Positions 8,802 to 18,414 of a stretch of 64,000 nucleotides of DNA are shown in pieces (positions within the stretch are counted from its first letter, which is position 1; the number at the start of each line of letters is the position of its first letter). The translations under genes and the position numbers were made by a program. Below the pieces are notes generated by a model. It did no database searches and was not told where the DNA came from. It saw only the letters and a list, made by a program, of their open reading frames with translations. Origin of the DNA: Neobacillus piezotolerans (GTDB lineage Bacteria; Bacillota; Bacilli; Bacillales; Cytobacillaceae); contig NZ_QNQT01000004.1 in assembly GCF_003362805.1 (NCBI RefSeq), positions 186,001 through 250,000 of the forward strand, written 5' to 3'.

Positions 8802-9743
8802 TCATCGCTGCTGGGCTTTATGTTTCCAGAACGGCTTCTTCCCCCGTGCGTGCCATTCTTCAAGCGCGCCCGATCCAAGCAGGACCCCAGCTAGAATCAA
8901 AATGAATCCGGCCAGGTGGGAAAATGTAATGGTTTCATTAAGAAAGACTGCGGCGCCCACGAGTGAGAAAAAAGGGCTTAAGTTGATAAAGATCGCCGAT
9001 TCCGCCACACCGACTTTGCTAATGGCCGAATTGTAGGACATATGCCCAAGCGCGGTCGCGATGATGGCTGATGCGAAAAAAACAGGCCACACGAAGGCGG
9101 GAGCGCCGGGAATTTCCTTGATTGCGCCCGGTTCCTGTACAATGCTGATAAAAAAGAGCATTAGTGACCCAAATAGAAGCATATACCCTGTCATCAGGCG
9201 CGCATCCATAGTCCTGGATACCTTTTTTATTAAAATAAAACTGCCTGCCTGGGTGAGGATGGACAGGAAGATGAAAAAATCGCCAATTGAGACAGCGCCA
9301 ATACCTGGGCTGTTTTCAAGGACAATGAACGAAACGCCGGCGAGCCCCGCCAGGACTCCACAAAAGCGAATCGCCGTAATTCGGGTGCCGAGGAAAACCG
9401 CGGCAAGGATTGCCGATAGCAAAGGTCCAAGGCCAAGTATTAATCCCGCGTTTGAAGCGGTTGTTTTCGTCAAGCCAACGGACAGGAAATAGTGGTGGCA
9501 GACCACATTAAAGATGCTAGCGGCAAATGTATAAATAAGTTCGTTCCGGCTTGGCATCCTGACCTTTTTTAAAAGGAACAGCACCAGGAATACGGTAACA
9601 CAGGCTGTAAAAATCCTGAGTGAAGTAATGGTAACTGGAGTGAATGCTGTGACAATGATTTTTGTCGCGATTACATTCAATCCCCAAGCGGCCATTACCG
9701 CTACCAGTATGGCGTAAGTCCGGAAATTCTGTTTTCGTTCCAC
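8802..9743 (-). CDS. EamA/DMT family transporter
   Basis: 313 residues if started at the GTG at 9743 (VERKQNFRTYAILVAV), preceded by AAGGAAA; the longer frame to 9872 has no good ribosome site and begins with a hydrophilic tail not seen in the family. Ten membrane segments arranged as two EamA repeats; the first starts at AAWGLNVIATK, the second at QAGSFILIKKV. Family members export amino acids or other small metabolites. No regulator or pathway gene is beside it, so the substrate is open. It is transcribed toward the histidine kinase, 67 bp apart. Confidence 0.82.
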   Translation of the reverse strand: MERKQNFRTYAILVAVMAAWGLNVIATKIIVTAFTPVTITSLRIFTACVTVFLVLFLLKKVRMPSRNELIYTFAASIFNVVCHHYFLSVGLTKTTASNAGLILGLGPLLSAILAAVFLGTRITAIRFCGVLAGLAGVSFIVLENSPGIGAVSIGDFFIFLSILTQAGSFILIKKVSRTMDARLMTGYMLLFGSLMLFFISIVQEPGAIKEIPGAPAFVWPVFFASAIIATALGHMSYNSAISKVGVAESAIFINLSPFFSLVGAAVFLNETITFSHLAGFILILAGVLLGSGALEEWHARGKKPFWKHKAQQR

Positions 9744-9883
9744 TTTCCGTTTCCTTCTTTCCGTCTCCGGACAAGGCCGGAGCAATGATAAAGAGGGAGG
9801 ATGCGCAGATCCTTCCCTCTTTCTGTTCAAATCCATAAAATTTAGTATAGCAGGTTTTTGGAAAACAGGCACCGCGAAAATTT

Positions 9884-11485
9884 TTACACTAATCTTTTTG
9901 GGGGGCGGTTTTCGCTCCCCTTGACCAGTACAGTTCCGACGCTGGCCGTCTGGACGCCTTTGCCGATCTGGATGGCTTCTCTGGCGGAATTTCGGACAGT
10001 AAGTTTATGGATGGCGACCAAATCCGTGCAATTGTCGCCGCCGTATAATTTGATGTCCGCCCCCGCCGTCCGGAAACCGCTGGCCGAAACATTGTCCAGG
10101 GCAACATTCCTTGAGCGGTACTGGATGGCCATGACTGGTTCTCCCCGGTAATCGTAATCGGGATCACCAATCGCGGTAAAATTGTTGATGGCGACATTCC
10201 TGTAACCCGATACAACAAGCGCCCTTGGTTTTGAGTTTTCATAAAGGTTCGTGCGTATCGGGGCAATCGAAACGAGATTCGTCGCTTTAATATTGAATGC
10301 GGTCTTCGAAACGGGATCTGTGCTTTTATGATGGCCGATATGCCTCCAGTTAAAGGAGCGGTTGTCGTTTACCGAGAGGTGCCCGATGATGTGGACGTTG
10401 GAGGCGGCCGAAGAATTCGCATGCGCCTTGATTTCGATTCCGCCGAAGCACCGGGTTGACGAATTGTTGACGAGCCACACATTCCGGGAACCGTCATCCG
10501 CTTCAAATCCGTTTGAATTCGAAAATCCCTTTTTATGGGCACGGCCGCTTGGGTCGCACATATGGCAATTCGAGATAAGGATGTTGTCGCTATGATGGGT
10601 CGTGACACCATCGTCCCCAAAGCCGTACCCATTCAGCCCATCAAGCCAAATATAGTTGCTGCCGCCCCTCGCACGGTAGCCGTCGCCCGAATAATTATAA
10701 ATCGTCGAGGAAACATCGAAGCAGTGGAGCCCAGGATTGATGGCCTCCACATCCTTTACCCAGCCAAAGGTTACATTCGCGAAAAGAAGGCAGCTTGAAA
10801 AATTATTACCTGCTGCTGTTTTCGTTTCGTTCCCTAGCCGTTCCACACTCCAGTCGAGCGTCAAACCTTCTACCAGAATATTTCGATTGCCTTTCCAATG
10901 GGATGAATTGGTTATAAGCTGGGAAGACTTGGGCGCCTTGCCGTGGAGTTTAAGGATGGTTTTTCCTTTCCCTTCTCCCACAAGGCATGTCCACGATGGA
11001 ACAAGGATCTCATTCGTAACGAAAATGCCTTTAGGAATCCTGACAGTCACCCGTCCCATGCCGAGCGCTTTTTTGAATGCTTTGGTATTGTCTGTCACAC
11101 CGTCCCCGACGGCACCGAAATCCTCGACATTCACTTCCTTTACGGCGACCGTTTTCAAGTGTCTGTATTCCTCGTCAAGGAGGCATTTCCAGGAAGGGTA
11201 CACTTTTCCCTCTTCATCCACAACAGTAGTTGAGCCGTCCAGGGCAGCCTTTGTCTTTTTAGCAAAAAAGAAAACCGGCATCGTTGTGAAAAATTGTTTA
11301 ATTATTCCTGAAACCGGCCTCTTTTGTTCCGGTTCAAAGGAGTAGCTTCCAGGGTCGGCGCTGTGCTCCATGAAAAGCTGTTCCGTCCGGGCGACCGCTT
11401 TACCCACATTCGGGCTATCGTCCATAAGTTCCGAGATGAGTCCGGCATTTTTGCGGGGATCATGTTTTTTATCGAGGTAAATCAT
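9884..11485 (-). CDS. Beta-helix protein, pectate lyase superfamily, no signal peptide
   Basis: 533 residues. Residues 121-136 (EDFGAVGDGVTDNTKA) are the N-terminal signature of the Pectate_lyase_3 / GH28-like right-handed beta-helix superfamily, and the remainder is a run of short strand repeats with Asn/Gly turns (DNILISNCHM, RNVWLVNNSS, RNVAINNFTA). The first 120 residues are a separate, charged and partly hydrophobic domain (TTMPVFFFAKK at about 67-77) with no signal peptide. Relatives include polysaccharide lyases, epimerases and phage tailspikes. Without a secretion signal it may act in the cytoplasm or on a prophage-like particle, but no phage genes are nearby. Activity unassigned. AGGAGGGCTGGAGC precedes the ATG. 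Confidence 0.68.
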   Translation of the reverse strand: MIYLDKKHDPRKNAGLISELMDDSPNVGKAVARTEQLFMEHSADPGSYSFEPEQKRPVSGIIKQFFTTMPVFFFAKKTKAALDGSTTVVDEEGKVYPSWKCLLDEEYRHLKTVAVKEVNVEDFGAVGDGVTDNTKAFKKALGMGRVTVRIPKGIFVTNEILVPSWTCLVGEGKGKTILKLHGKAPKSSQLITNSSHWKGNRNILVEGLTLDWSVERLGNETKTAAGNNFSSCLLFANVTFGWVKDVEAINPGLHCFDVSSTIYNYSGDGYRARGGSNYIWLDGLNGYGFGDDGVTTHHSDNILISNCHMCDPSGRAHKKGFSNSNGFEADDGSRNVWLVNNSSTRCFGGIEIKAHANSSAASNVHIIGHLSVNDNRSFNWRHIGHHKSTDPVSKTAFNIKATNLVSIAPIRTNLYENSKPRALVVSGYRNVAINNFTAIGDPDYDYRGEPVMAIQYRSRNVALDNVSASGFRTAGADIKLYGGDNCTDLVAIHKLTVRNSAREAIQIGKGVQTASVGTVLVKGSENRPPKRLV

Positions 11486-11827
11486 GCTCCAGCCCTCCTT
11501 TGCTCAAAGAAAAATCCATTCCTATTCTATTCCCGCCATGCAAGGCGGTAATCATCAAAAGAGCAGGGCCCAGTCTTCAGATGCTCATAAGGATGCAGTG
11601 GGGCATTCTCCTTTTATTATTATAGGTAAAAGTCCCTATACAGTATGCTTGCAAGTGGATATAGCCACGGGATCCGCCCATTTTGGCGCGTCATCCACCG
11701 CCCGCCGCCCGGACTGCTTCCGCTTCGCATCTTTACTACTACTTTGTTAAAATAAAATGGATAATCAAAATTATTGGGAAAATAGTTTTGCAAGATGCAA
11801 AATCCAGTGAGTATCAGGGGGGCCGCT
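11486..11827. other. Divergent intergenic region
   Basis: About 340 bp between the minus-strand beta-helix gene and the plus-strand TPR/GTPase gene. AT-rich near 11745-11800 (candidate promoter for the TPR gene). I see no gene, riboswitch or repeat in it. Confidence 0.4.
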
Positions 11828-14548
11828 ATGAATCTCGAAAGAATGCTGATCGAAAAGACGTATTATGAAAGTTTTATGGAGGGCAGTGTAGAGAAACATC
11901 CGGCACTCGTCCTTGCGGAAGCATACCTGGATGCGAGGCGAAAAGGGGGAAAGGGGCTTCCGGAAATCAGATTTGCGCAAGGGGAAGTATATTTTGCCTT
12001 CCGTGATTACGAGGCCGCTATCCAGAAGTGGGAAGGGAGCGATGGATCACTTGGGCAGTGGGCTGTGAAGAATACAGCGGATGCCTATTACGAGCTTGGG
12101 GATCTTGCGAAAGCGGAAGACCTTTATAAATCGGTCGAATCGATGAATGCTTCCCTGAAAGCCGAGGTCGCGCTTCAGCTGTTTTCGCTTTACATTGAAA
12201 AAGGCAGGGAAGATGCTGCTTCGGAGACGATCAAAGGGCTTATCTCAGAAAATCCGGGCTATCCGGACGCGGCAGGCCTGGCCCGTTCGTTTTTTGAAGG
12301 CCGCTCGGATTGGGACAGTGCCACGGAATTAGCCGCAAATGAAATCGTAAGGACAAAATCCGCTGAATGGGCTGATATTCTCATTTCCTATGTGGAAAGG
12401 GAAGCGACTGTTTCTTATCCGCCGGTATATTTTAATAAAGTCCTTACTGTCCTTTACGAGACGGATGAAAACAGGTTCGGCCAGCTTGCCGCCGCTCTTT
12501 GGAAAACCTATCGGGGAAGGGAAACCTATTTCGATTGGATTAAGGAATTCAACTTGCTCCTCGGCGGTTTGGACGGGGTACCGGCGGGAATTTGGCCGGA
12601 ATTATCCTTGCTCTATAAAGAAAGCTATCTGGATTTTACTACCTCGGGAAACTACCCGATTCAATCATTGGCGCCAATTATGCCTTCATTGCTCTCGAAC
12701 TGGCTGGCGATTGAGGACAGAAGGGCCATTGGACTGGCCGCATCCGCGCTGCTTGCGTGGGGCGGGAGATACCCCGCTGGAATTTCAAGGGAATCAGTTG
12801 AGATCGCTGAAGCCACACTTGCTCATTCAAAACGGACAGAGAATGACTTTGCGGAGGGGCTGGCGCTCATTTCGGAAATTTCGTCATGGGCTGAGGGCCA
12901 GGGTATGCATATCGGCCCCCGATTGGAGTGGATTGCGGGAGAGCTTGCCAATTTCAGGACAAGGCATATCGTTACTGCCGGGCTGAAAGGGAGCGGAAAA
13001 GCGCATGTCCTCAGCCAGATTCTTGGGGAATCCTACCCGGAAGCAGGAACAATCGCTTCCTCCGCGCTGGCTTTCCAATACTGCGATGAGGCAGCTGTCA
13101 GCATCGTAACGGACACAGGGGTTTTGGAGGCTGAAGAACTTGGGGGGCTTGATGGAGCTGAAAATAAAAATGGGATTTGCACATTTTTGCTGCCAGTACC
13201 ATTTTTAAAAGACGCGGGCTTATCAATCATCGATCTGCCGGAATTTGAAGGGGATTTTTTAAGCGCCGAAAATTTAGACTATATCGATCTGGCGGATAGC
13301 CTTTTCTTTGCTGTCGATGCTTCCGATCCGCTTACAGAAGACCAACGGCAAGCCCTCGGGCAAATCCGCGAACAGGCGCCGGGACTGCCGATACATTTTA
13401 TGCTGACCCAATCAGGTGAGCCAGACCCCCATGCTTTTGAGCAGGCTTCATTGGTCATAAAAGGGTCATTTCCAAATTCCGAAGTTATTAAAGCCGGCCC
13501 TGTCCCGGACAGGGAACGCTTATTTGAAAGCATTGTGAAGGCTGCCGTTATCGGAACGCCGGAAAGAAGCATTCTTGGCAGCCGGACTGATAAACTGCTT
13601 CTTCTAATCCGGAAAACACTTGACCACCTTCTCGTCCAAAGGGCTGAGCAGGAAAAAGGAATCCAGGAAACAATCGAAAGCAAGGAACAAATGGCTGCAA
13701 AGCTCACTGGAGCGATTCACCAGCTCGAGGATATCGAGTCGGAAAGAATTGAAAAAGTTCGGAAATCCTACCGGAAGAGGCTGGATGAAGCGAAAGCAGA
13801 GACATTGGCCGATATTCCTGAACTTCTCCGTGGTACGGCGGATTTCATTAAGGAGGACAGTGATTTCAGAACGGTACATCTCAGCCTGAATGATGAGATG
13901 AACAGGAGGCTGAATGCCTATCTGAATGAAACGGCCCTTCCGAAATTACGGGTATCGCTCGGTGAGTGGCTTGAGGAGACCGGCGCCGAGCTTTCCAAAA
14001 TCCAGGAGTTCCTTGATGAAATGGCAGAAAGCTTCAATACTCTGTACGGCCGGGAATGGATCAGGCTTGATTGTGATTTCCGCGTCCTTGACGACTGGCA
14101 AAGAGATATCGGGCGTATGGCCAACAGTTATCAGCTGGATAAGGTGAATGTGCTTTTAAGGAGGACGCCGTCACAGATCTTTTTAAAAGGAGCAGGAAAG
14201 CTTCTTGGCGCCCTGCCGCAAAACAATGCAATGCTTTATAACCGATACAAAAGTTTTGTGGAAAATGAAGACTATCTTGATACAGCCAGGCTGGTAAATG
14301 AGCGCTTTTTAATGCAATTCGATTTGTTTGAAAAAGCAATTTCGAGGGATTTAGCACTCTTTTTCCTCAACCCGCACCAGGTTCTCCTTGGAACGCTCGC
14401 GGCAACCCAGGAAGATCTTGCCGATTGCAGGCAGAAAGCAGCGGATATGAAGAAAAATCCAGCCCGCTTTCATGATCCGATGGCGCTGTTCGGAATCAGG
14501 CTCCGGCAGCTTGAATGGCTGGAGATGGCAGGGAGCGGCAACGGATAG
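11828..14548 (+). CDS. TPR protein with degenerate dynamin-like GTPase domain
   Basis: 906 residues from MNLERMLIEKTYYESF; AGGGGGG lies 5 nt upstream, better than the in-frame ATG at 11795. Residues about 30-350 are helical TPR-like repeats (AYLDARRKGGKGLPEIRFAQ, NTADAYYELGDLAKAEDLYK). At about 386 a P-loop-like GLKGSGKAHV appears, with Ala where Ser/Thr should bind magnesium. About residue 468, DLPEFEGD resembles the dynamin G3 motif DLPG but lacks the Gly, and no NKxD/TKxD G4 motif is present (TQSG instead). Residues about 600-660 form a coiled coil, followed by helices. The layout resembles bacterial dynamin-like proteins that have lost nucleotide hydrolysis. Function unknown. It stands alone, with a terminator at 14587-14618. 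Confidence 0.7.
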   Translation: MNLERMLIEKTYYESFMEGSVEKHPALVLAEAYLDARRKGGKGLPEIRFAQGEVYFAFRDYEAAIQKWEGSDGSLGQWAVKNTADAYYELGDLAKAEDLYKSVESMNASLKAEVALQLFSLYIEKGREDAASETIKGLISENPGYPDAAGLARSFFEGRSDWDSATELAANEIVRTKSAEWADILISYVEREATVSYPPVYFNKVLTVLYETDENRFGQLAAALWKTYRGRETYFDWIKEFNLLLGGLDGVPAGIWPELSLLYKESYLDFTTSGNYPIQSLAPIMPSLLSNWLAIEDRRAIGLAASALLAWGGRYPAGISRESVEIAEATLAHSKRTENDFAEGLALISEISSWAEGQGMHIGPRLEWIAGELANFRTRHIVTAGLKGSGKAHVLSQILGESYPEAGTIASSALAFQYCDEAAVSIVTDTGVLEAEELGGLDGAENKNGICTFLLPVPFLKDAGLSIIDLPEFEGDFLSAENLDYIDLADSLFFAVDASDPLTEDQRQALGQIREQAPGLPIHFMLTQSGEPDPHAFEQASLVIKGSFPNSEVIKAGPVPDRERLFESIVKAAVIGTPERSILGSRTDKLLLLIRKTLDHLLVQRAEQEKGIQETIESKEQMAAKLTGAIHQLEDIESERIEKVRKSYRKRLDEAKAETLADIPELLRGTADFIKEDSDFRTVHLSLNDEMNRRLNAYLNETALPKLRVSLGEWLEETGAELSKIQEFLDEMAESFNTLYGREWIRLDCDFRVLDDWQRDIGRMANSYQLDKVNVLLRRTPSQIFLKGAGKLLGALPQNNAMLYNRYKSFVENEDYLDTARLVNERFLMQFDLFEKAISRDLALFFLNPHQVLLGTLAATQEDLADCRQKAADMKKNPARFHDPMALFGIRLRQLEWLEMAGSGNG

Positions 14549-14586
14549 AGTATTACCGAAAGTCAAGAGGCTTAAAACCGCAGTTA

Positions 14587-14618
14587 ATCCCTCGGCGAGA
14601 CGCCGGGGGATTTTTTTT
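14587..14618 (+). terminator. Rho-independent terminator
   Basis: ATCCCTCGGCG and CGCCGGGGGAT pair over 11 bp (one wobble), 3-nt loop, followed by eight T. It ends the TPR/GTPase gene. Confidence 0.88.
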
Positions 14619-14709
14619 GCCAATTGCCAAATTAGGTTCCCCTTTCTGTTTTCGAGGCTAATCTTATATAATGTGGATATTCCATCATCCTATTAGATCG
14701 AGGTTGGTT

Positions 14710-16068
14710 ATGAAAATTAAATTGAATGAAATAACCGCACGCCTTTCATCCGTGCAGATTATCGTGCTCTATTATCTTTCAGCAATCATTTTCTCAACGT
14801 TCCTTTTGATGTTGCCGGTTACGCTGAAGGGAAATGTAAAGCTGCCATTTATTGACGCGCTGTTTACCGCCGTCAGCGCCGTAAGCGTAACAGGGCTTTC
14901 GACGGTTTCCCTCCATGAGACATTAAGCTATACGGGAACATTTATCCTGGCTTTCATATTGCAAATTGGCGGCGTAGGGGTCATGACGCTTGGTACATTC
15001 GTCTGGATTCTTTTAGGGAAAAAAATCGGGCTCAAGGAACGGATGCTCATTATGGCCGACCAAAACCAGTCCGCGTTATCCGGGATGGTAAAGTTGCTGA
15101 GGGAAGTTCTTATTCTGATAGTTGCAATCGAACTGATTGGCGCTATCGTATTGGGCGTCCATTTCCTGGATTATTTTCCGACCTGGCAGGAAGCTTTCAG
15201 GCAGGGCTTTTTCGCTTCGGTGAGCGCCACGACGAATGCCGGTTTCGACATTACGGGAGAATCGCTGATTCCGTTTGCCAATGATTACTTTGTCCAGACG
15301 GTCAATATACTTCTAATCATCGTTGGCGCGATTGGATTTCCTGTCCTTCTTGAATTCAGGGAATTCCTATCCAGCAGGCGGAAAAAGAATCAGTTCCGGT
15401 TTACCCTCTTTACGAAAATAGCGGTAAGTACTTTTGCGGCCCTTCTCGTGTTCGGCACCGTCTTCATTTTTATTTTTGAGTCGAACCATCTGTTTGTCGG
15501 GAAAACCTGGCATGAAGTTTTTTTCTATTCAGCCTTTCATTCGTCTTCAACGAGGAGCGCCGGCTTAACAACAATCGACATCAGTGAATTTTCGACGCCC
15601 ACACAGCTGCTGTTTTGCTTGCTCATGTTCATCGGGGCGTCGCCCAGCAGTGTCGGTGGAGGAATCCGGACAACCACGTTTGCGATAGCCTTGCTGGCCA
15701 TTATTTCATATGCTCGGGGCCATAGCACAATCAAGGTTTTCAACCGCGAAATCATGCCGGAGGATATCGTCAAATCGTTCATCGTCATCATGACAGCCTT
15801 CATTATTTGCGGTTCTTCGGTTATTTTTATGACATTTATTGAACCCTCGTTTACGATAAAGGAAATTTTATTCGAGGTTTCCTCCGCTTTCGGGACTACC
15901 GGAATGTCCTTGGGCATCACTCCGGAACTCGGCACATTGGGGAAATCGGTCCTTATGGTCCTGATGTTCATCGGAAGGATTGGAATTTTCTCATTTCTGT
16001 TTATGCTGAGGGGCAAACCGAAGAAAGAAAAGTTCCACTATTCAAGGGAGCGTATCATTATCGGGTAA
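14710..16068 (+). CDS. TrkH/KtrB-type potassium uptake subunit
   Basis: 452 residues from MKIKLNEITARL, with GAGG upstream; the frame from 14671 is an extension without a ribosome site. Four membrane-pore-membrane repeats carry selectivity loops SVTGLSTV, TTNAGFD, RSAGLTT and TTGMSLG, each with the key Gly. Length is close to B. subtilis KtrB/KtrD (about 450) and below E. coli TrkH, so this is the membrane pore of a sodium-dependent Ktr system that works with a cytosolic KtrA/KtrC RCK subunit. No such subunit gene is in the window, as for the ktrD arrangement. Potassium uptake and osmotic adaptation are the expected roles. Confidence 0.9.
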   Translation: MKIKLNEITARLSSVQIIVLYYLSAIIFSTFLLMLPVTLKGNVKLPFIDALFTAVSAVSVTGLSTVSLHETLSYTGTFILAFILQIGGVGVMTLGTFVWILLGKKIGLKERMLIMADQNQSALSGMVKLLREVLILIVAIELIGAIVLGVHFLDYFPTWQEAFRQGFFASVSATTNAGFDITGESLIPFANDYFVQTVNILLIIVGAIGFPVLLEFREFLSSRRKKNQFRFTLFTKIAVSTFAALLVFGTVFIFIFESNHLFVGKTWHEVFFYSAFHSSSTRSAGLTTIDISEFSTPTQLLFCLLMFIGASPSSVGGGIRTTTFAIALLAIISYARGHSTIKVFNREIMPEDIVKSFIVIMTAFIICGSSVIFMTFIEPSFTIKEILFEVSSAFGTTGMSLGITPELGTLGKSVLMVLMFIGRIGIFSFLFMLRGKPKKEKFHYSRERIIIG

Positions 16069-16081
16069 CTGTTGCAATTTT

Positions 16082-16120
16082 AAAAGGCAGGGCCAACAGT
16101 AGGTTGGTTTCCTGCCTTTT
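16082..16120 (+). terminator. Branched terminator after potassium transporter gene
   Basis: Outer stem AAAAGGCAGG / CCTGCCTTTT (10 bp) encloses an inner stem CCAAC / GTTGG. Confidence 0.65.
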
Positions 16121-16158
16121 AACGGTCAATCCTATTAATGCCCATAAAAATTAAAAAA

Positions 16159-16186
16159 GGAAGGGCCGTTATAAAACAGCCCTTCC
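16159..16186 (-). terminator. Terminator of MFS gene
   Basis: GGAAGGGC / GCCCTTCC stem; on the minus strand it is followed by TTTTTTAATTTTT. Confidence 0.75.
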
Positions 16187-16204
16187 CTTATTTGTATTGG
16201 GCAC

Positions 16205-17446
16205 TCAATGCGCCCCGCTTTTCAATAGATGCATCCTCCGTGTAACGGCCAATAAAGTCAATCCGCTGATTAGCAGCAAAGCGCTTGTCACGATGAAGAC
16301 TGATGCGAATCCAAGGCTGCCGGCCAGGAATCCGCCCAGAACAGGTCCGACGATATTCCCAAGAAAGCGCAGGCTTGTATTGTAGCCAAGTACTTCCCCT
16401 TGAATCGCTATCGGTGCCTCCTGGCGGATATAGGCCATCCGGACAGGTATGATTCCGCCAGTTGTAATGCCAAGCCCGAATCGGATTAGGACTAGCTGCC
16501 AAACTTCCGTGACGAAAGCGCCGAACGTATAGATGGCCGCACCTGACAGAAGCAGGATAATCAGGATATTCAAATACCCTTTCCTGTCGGCGAGATCGCC
16601 CCATTTTCTTGCCATCATTAAATTTCCGACACCGGCCGCCGAAAAGGCGAGCCCTGATATAAAGGCGAGGTTTTCCGGTCCATGCAATTCACTGACAAAG
16701 AGCGCCAGGATTGGCTGGATGCTGAACAGGGCAACCTGGATCAGCATGGAGATGAACAAAACCGTCGCCAGGGCGGGATTCCCAAGGATATGCTGGATAA
16801 CTTCAATTCTTGTATAAAACGTTTTTTTATCTTCCTTCGGTTTTAGCTTATGTTCCCGCGCCGAGAAAATCAGGATGACGGAAATCAGGATAATTGCCGA
16901 AGTACCTTTAAACGTAAGGGCATAGCCGAATGAATCGGCAAGAAAACCGCCAATCAGCGGTCCAAGCAGCGTTCCGGCAATGCTGCCCGTCTGCAAGGTG
17001 CCCAAAACCCTCCCGGCCATATGTTTCGGGGTCTGGGTGGATATAAATGCTTGCGTGATGGAAACCATACCAGCGAAAAACCCCATGAACAGCCTGAGGG
17101 TGAACAGCTGCCAAACCGTTTCGACAACGCCCATCAGGAAGAGGGAGACCGACATACCCATCCCGAGCGCGATGAGGATTCTTTTTCTGCCATATCTGTC
17201 CCCAAGCCTTCCCAGGACCGGGGAGAAGAAGAAGGCTGTCACGAAGGTTGCAGCGAACGTAATCCCCGCCCAGTGCTGAACGTATGTTTCGGAGAAATTC
17301 CCGAGTGTTTTGATATAAAGGGAAATAAACGGGAGAACCATTGTCATGCTGCCGCCAACAAAGAAGTTCGAAAACCACATAATCAGTAAATTCCGTTTTA
17401 GCAATCTTTGTTCATCCAAATTGGATTCACTTCTTTCTGGATGCAT
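16205..17446 (-). CDS. MFS drug-efflux-type transporter
   Basis: 413 residues, 12 membrane segments. Loop 2-3 has the MFS motif A pattern GRLGDRYGRKRIL, repeated in the second half as GDLADRKGYLN; TM5 has the motif C-like GSIAGTLLGPLIGGFL typical of antiporters that export drugs. The substrate is unknown and no regulator lies beside it. It is divergent from the threonine/serine exporter pair by 182 bp. The ATG at 17446 is weakly supported: a TTG about 9 codons inside, after AAGAAGTGA, is an alternative start. Confidence 0.83.
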   Translation of the reverse strand: MHPERSESNLDEQRLLKRNLLIMWFSNFFVGGSMTMVLPFISLYIKTLGNFSETYVQHWAGITFAATFVTAFFFSPVLGRLGDRYGRKRILIALGMGMSVSLFLMGVVETVWQLFTLRLFMGFFAGMVSITQAFISTQTPKHMAGRVLGTLQTGSIAGTLLGPLIGGFLADSFGYALTFKGTSAIILISVILIFSAREHKLKPKEDKKTFYTRIEVIQHILGNPALATVLFISMLIQVALFSIQPILALFVSELHGPENLAFISGLAFSAAGVGNLMMARKWGDLADRKGYLNILIILLLSGAAIYTFGAFVTEVWQLVLIRFGLGITTGGIIPVRMAYIRQEAPIAIQGEVLGYNTSLRFLGNIVGPVLGGFLAGSLGFASVFIVTSALLLISGLTLLAVTRRMHLLKSGAH

Positions 17447-17628
17447 GTATTGAGGCGAAAAAATATTTCGCCTCCCTAAATAGAATACCAGAAAATCTCA
17501 GCCAGTTAAACTAGGGAATTTTGAAGTATGGGGCGGAAAAAGTGACTTTTTTTATTGCTAAAAATATCTTTTCAGTTTCTTGATGAAAAAGTATATAATA
17601 ACAAGAATAATTTACGTCATTTGGAGTG

Positions 17629-18396
17629 ATGGAACTGGACAAGCAGCGGAGTGAACTATACGGCGTAATGGAAGTTTGCCTAAGAGCGGGGAGGATCATG
17701 CTCCAAAGCGGGGCTGAAACCTACCGGGTCGAGGATACAATGACACGGATAGCGTCGTCCTTTGGCATAGCGCAATCACATAGTTATGTTGTTCCCACAG
17801 GGATTATTTTTACAGCCGAAGACGGAGGGCCTGGAATTACAAAACTCATCCGTATTTCACAGCGTTCAACAGATTTGCAAAAGGTGACGCTCGTCAATTC
17901 TGTTTCAAGAAGAATAAGTGATGGAGAAATCGGCCTTGATGAGGCCGTGAAGCTTCTCGCCGAGATAGATGAGAAGAGCCACACGTTTCCAATCTCCATA
18001 CAGGCAGTGGCCGCATCCCTCGCAAGCGGATGCTTTATGATTATGTTCAAGGGTGTCTGGATTGATTTTTTGCCAGCGCTGGTTGCGGGGGCACTCGGAT
18101 TTCTTGTGTCCACCTATTTGCAAGAAATTATCCCAATCAAGTTTTTCGCGGAGTTTAGCGGTTCGTTGATCATTGGCATTGTGTCATTTCTTTTTGTTAA
18201 TGCGGGATTGGGAGTCCAGCTGGATAAAATTATTATTGGTTCGGTCATGCCGCTCGTTCCAGGCCTCCTGTTGACGAATGCTGTCCGGGATTTAATCGCC
18301 GGCCACCTCATTGCCGGGCTTTCAAAAGGGGCCGAGGCTGCCCTGACCGCCTTTGCGATCGGTTCGGGAGTAGCGGTTGTCTTGATGTTAGTTTGA
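17629..18396 (+). CDS. Threonine/serine exporter ThrE, large half
   Basis: 255 residues. The N-terminal soluble part (VCLRAGRIMLQSGAETYRVE, then PTGIIFTAED) is the DUF1212 signature of the ThrE/YjjP family, and the C-terminal half has five membrane segments. With the next gene it forms the split version of Corynebacterium ThrE, a proton-coupled exporter of threonine and serine. Start: ATG 17629, with GTG 17626 just before it; GGAG is only 2 nt away, so initiation here is unusual and the start uncertain. The partner gene begins 18 nt after the stop. Confidence 0.84.
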   Translation: MELDKQRSELYGVMEVCLRAGRIMLQSGAETYRVEDTMTRIASSFGIAQSHSYVVPTGIIFTAEDGGPGITKLIRISQRSTDLQKVTLVNSVSRRISDGEIGLDEAVKLLAEIDEKSHTFPISIQAVAASLASGCFMIMFKGVWIDFLPALVAGALGFLVSTYLQEIIPIKFFAEFSGSLIIGIVSFLFVNAGLGVQLDKIIIGSVMPLVPGLLLTNAVRDLIAGHLIAGLSKGAEAALTAFAIGSGVAVVLMLV

Positions 18397-18414
18397 GGAG
18401 AGGGGGCGTAAAGT

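Noticed and set aside
12390-12986. 198-codon ORF inside the TPR/GTPase gene
   Set aside because: Shadow frame of a long, convincing gene; no ribosome site or family features.
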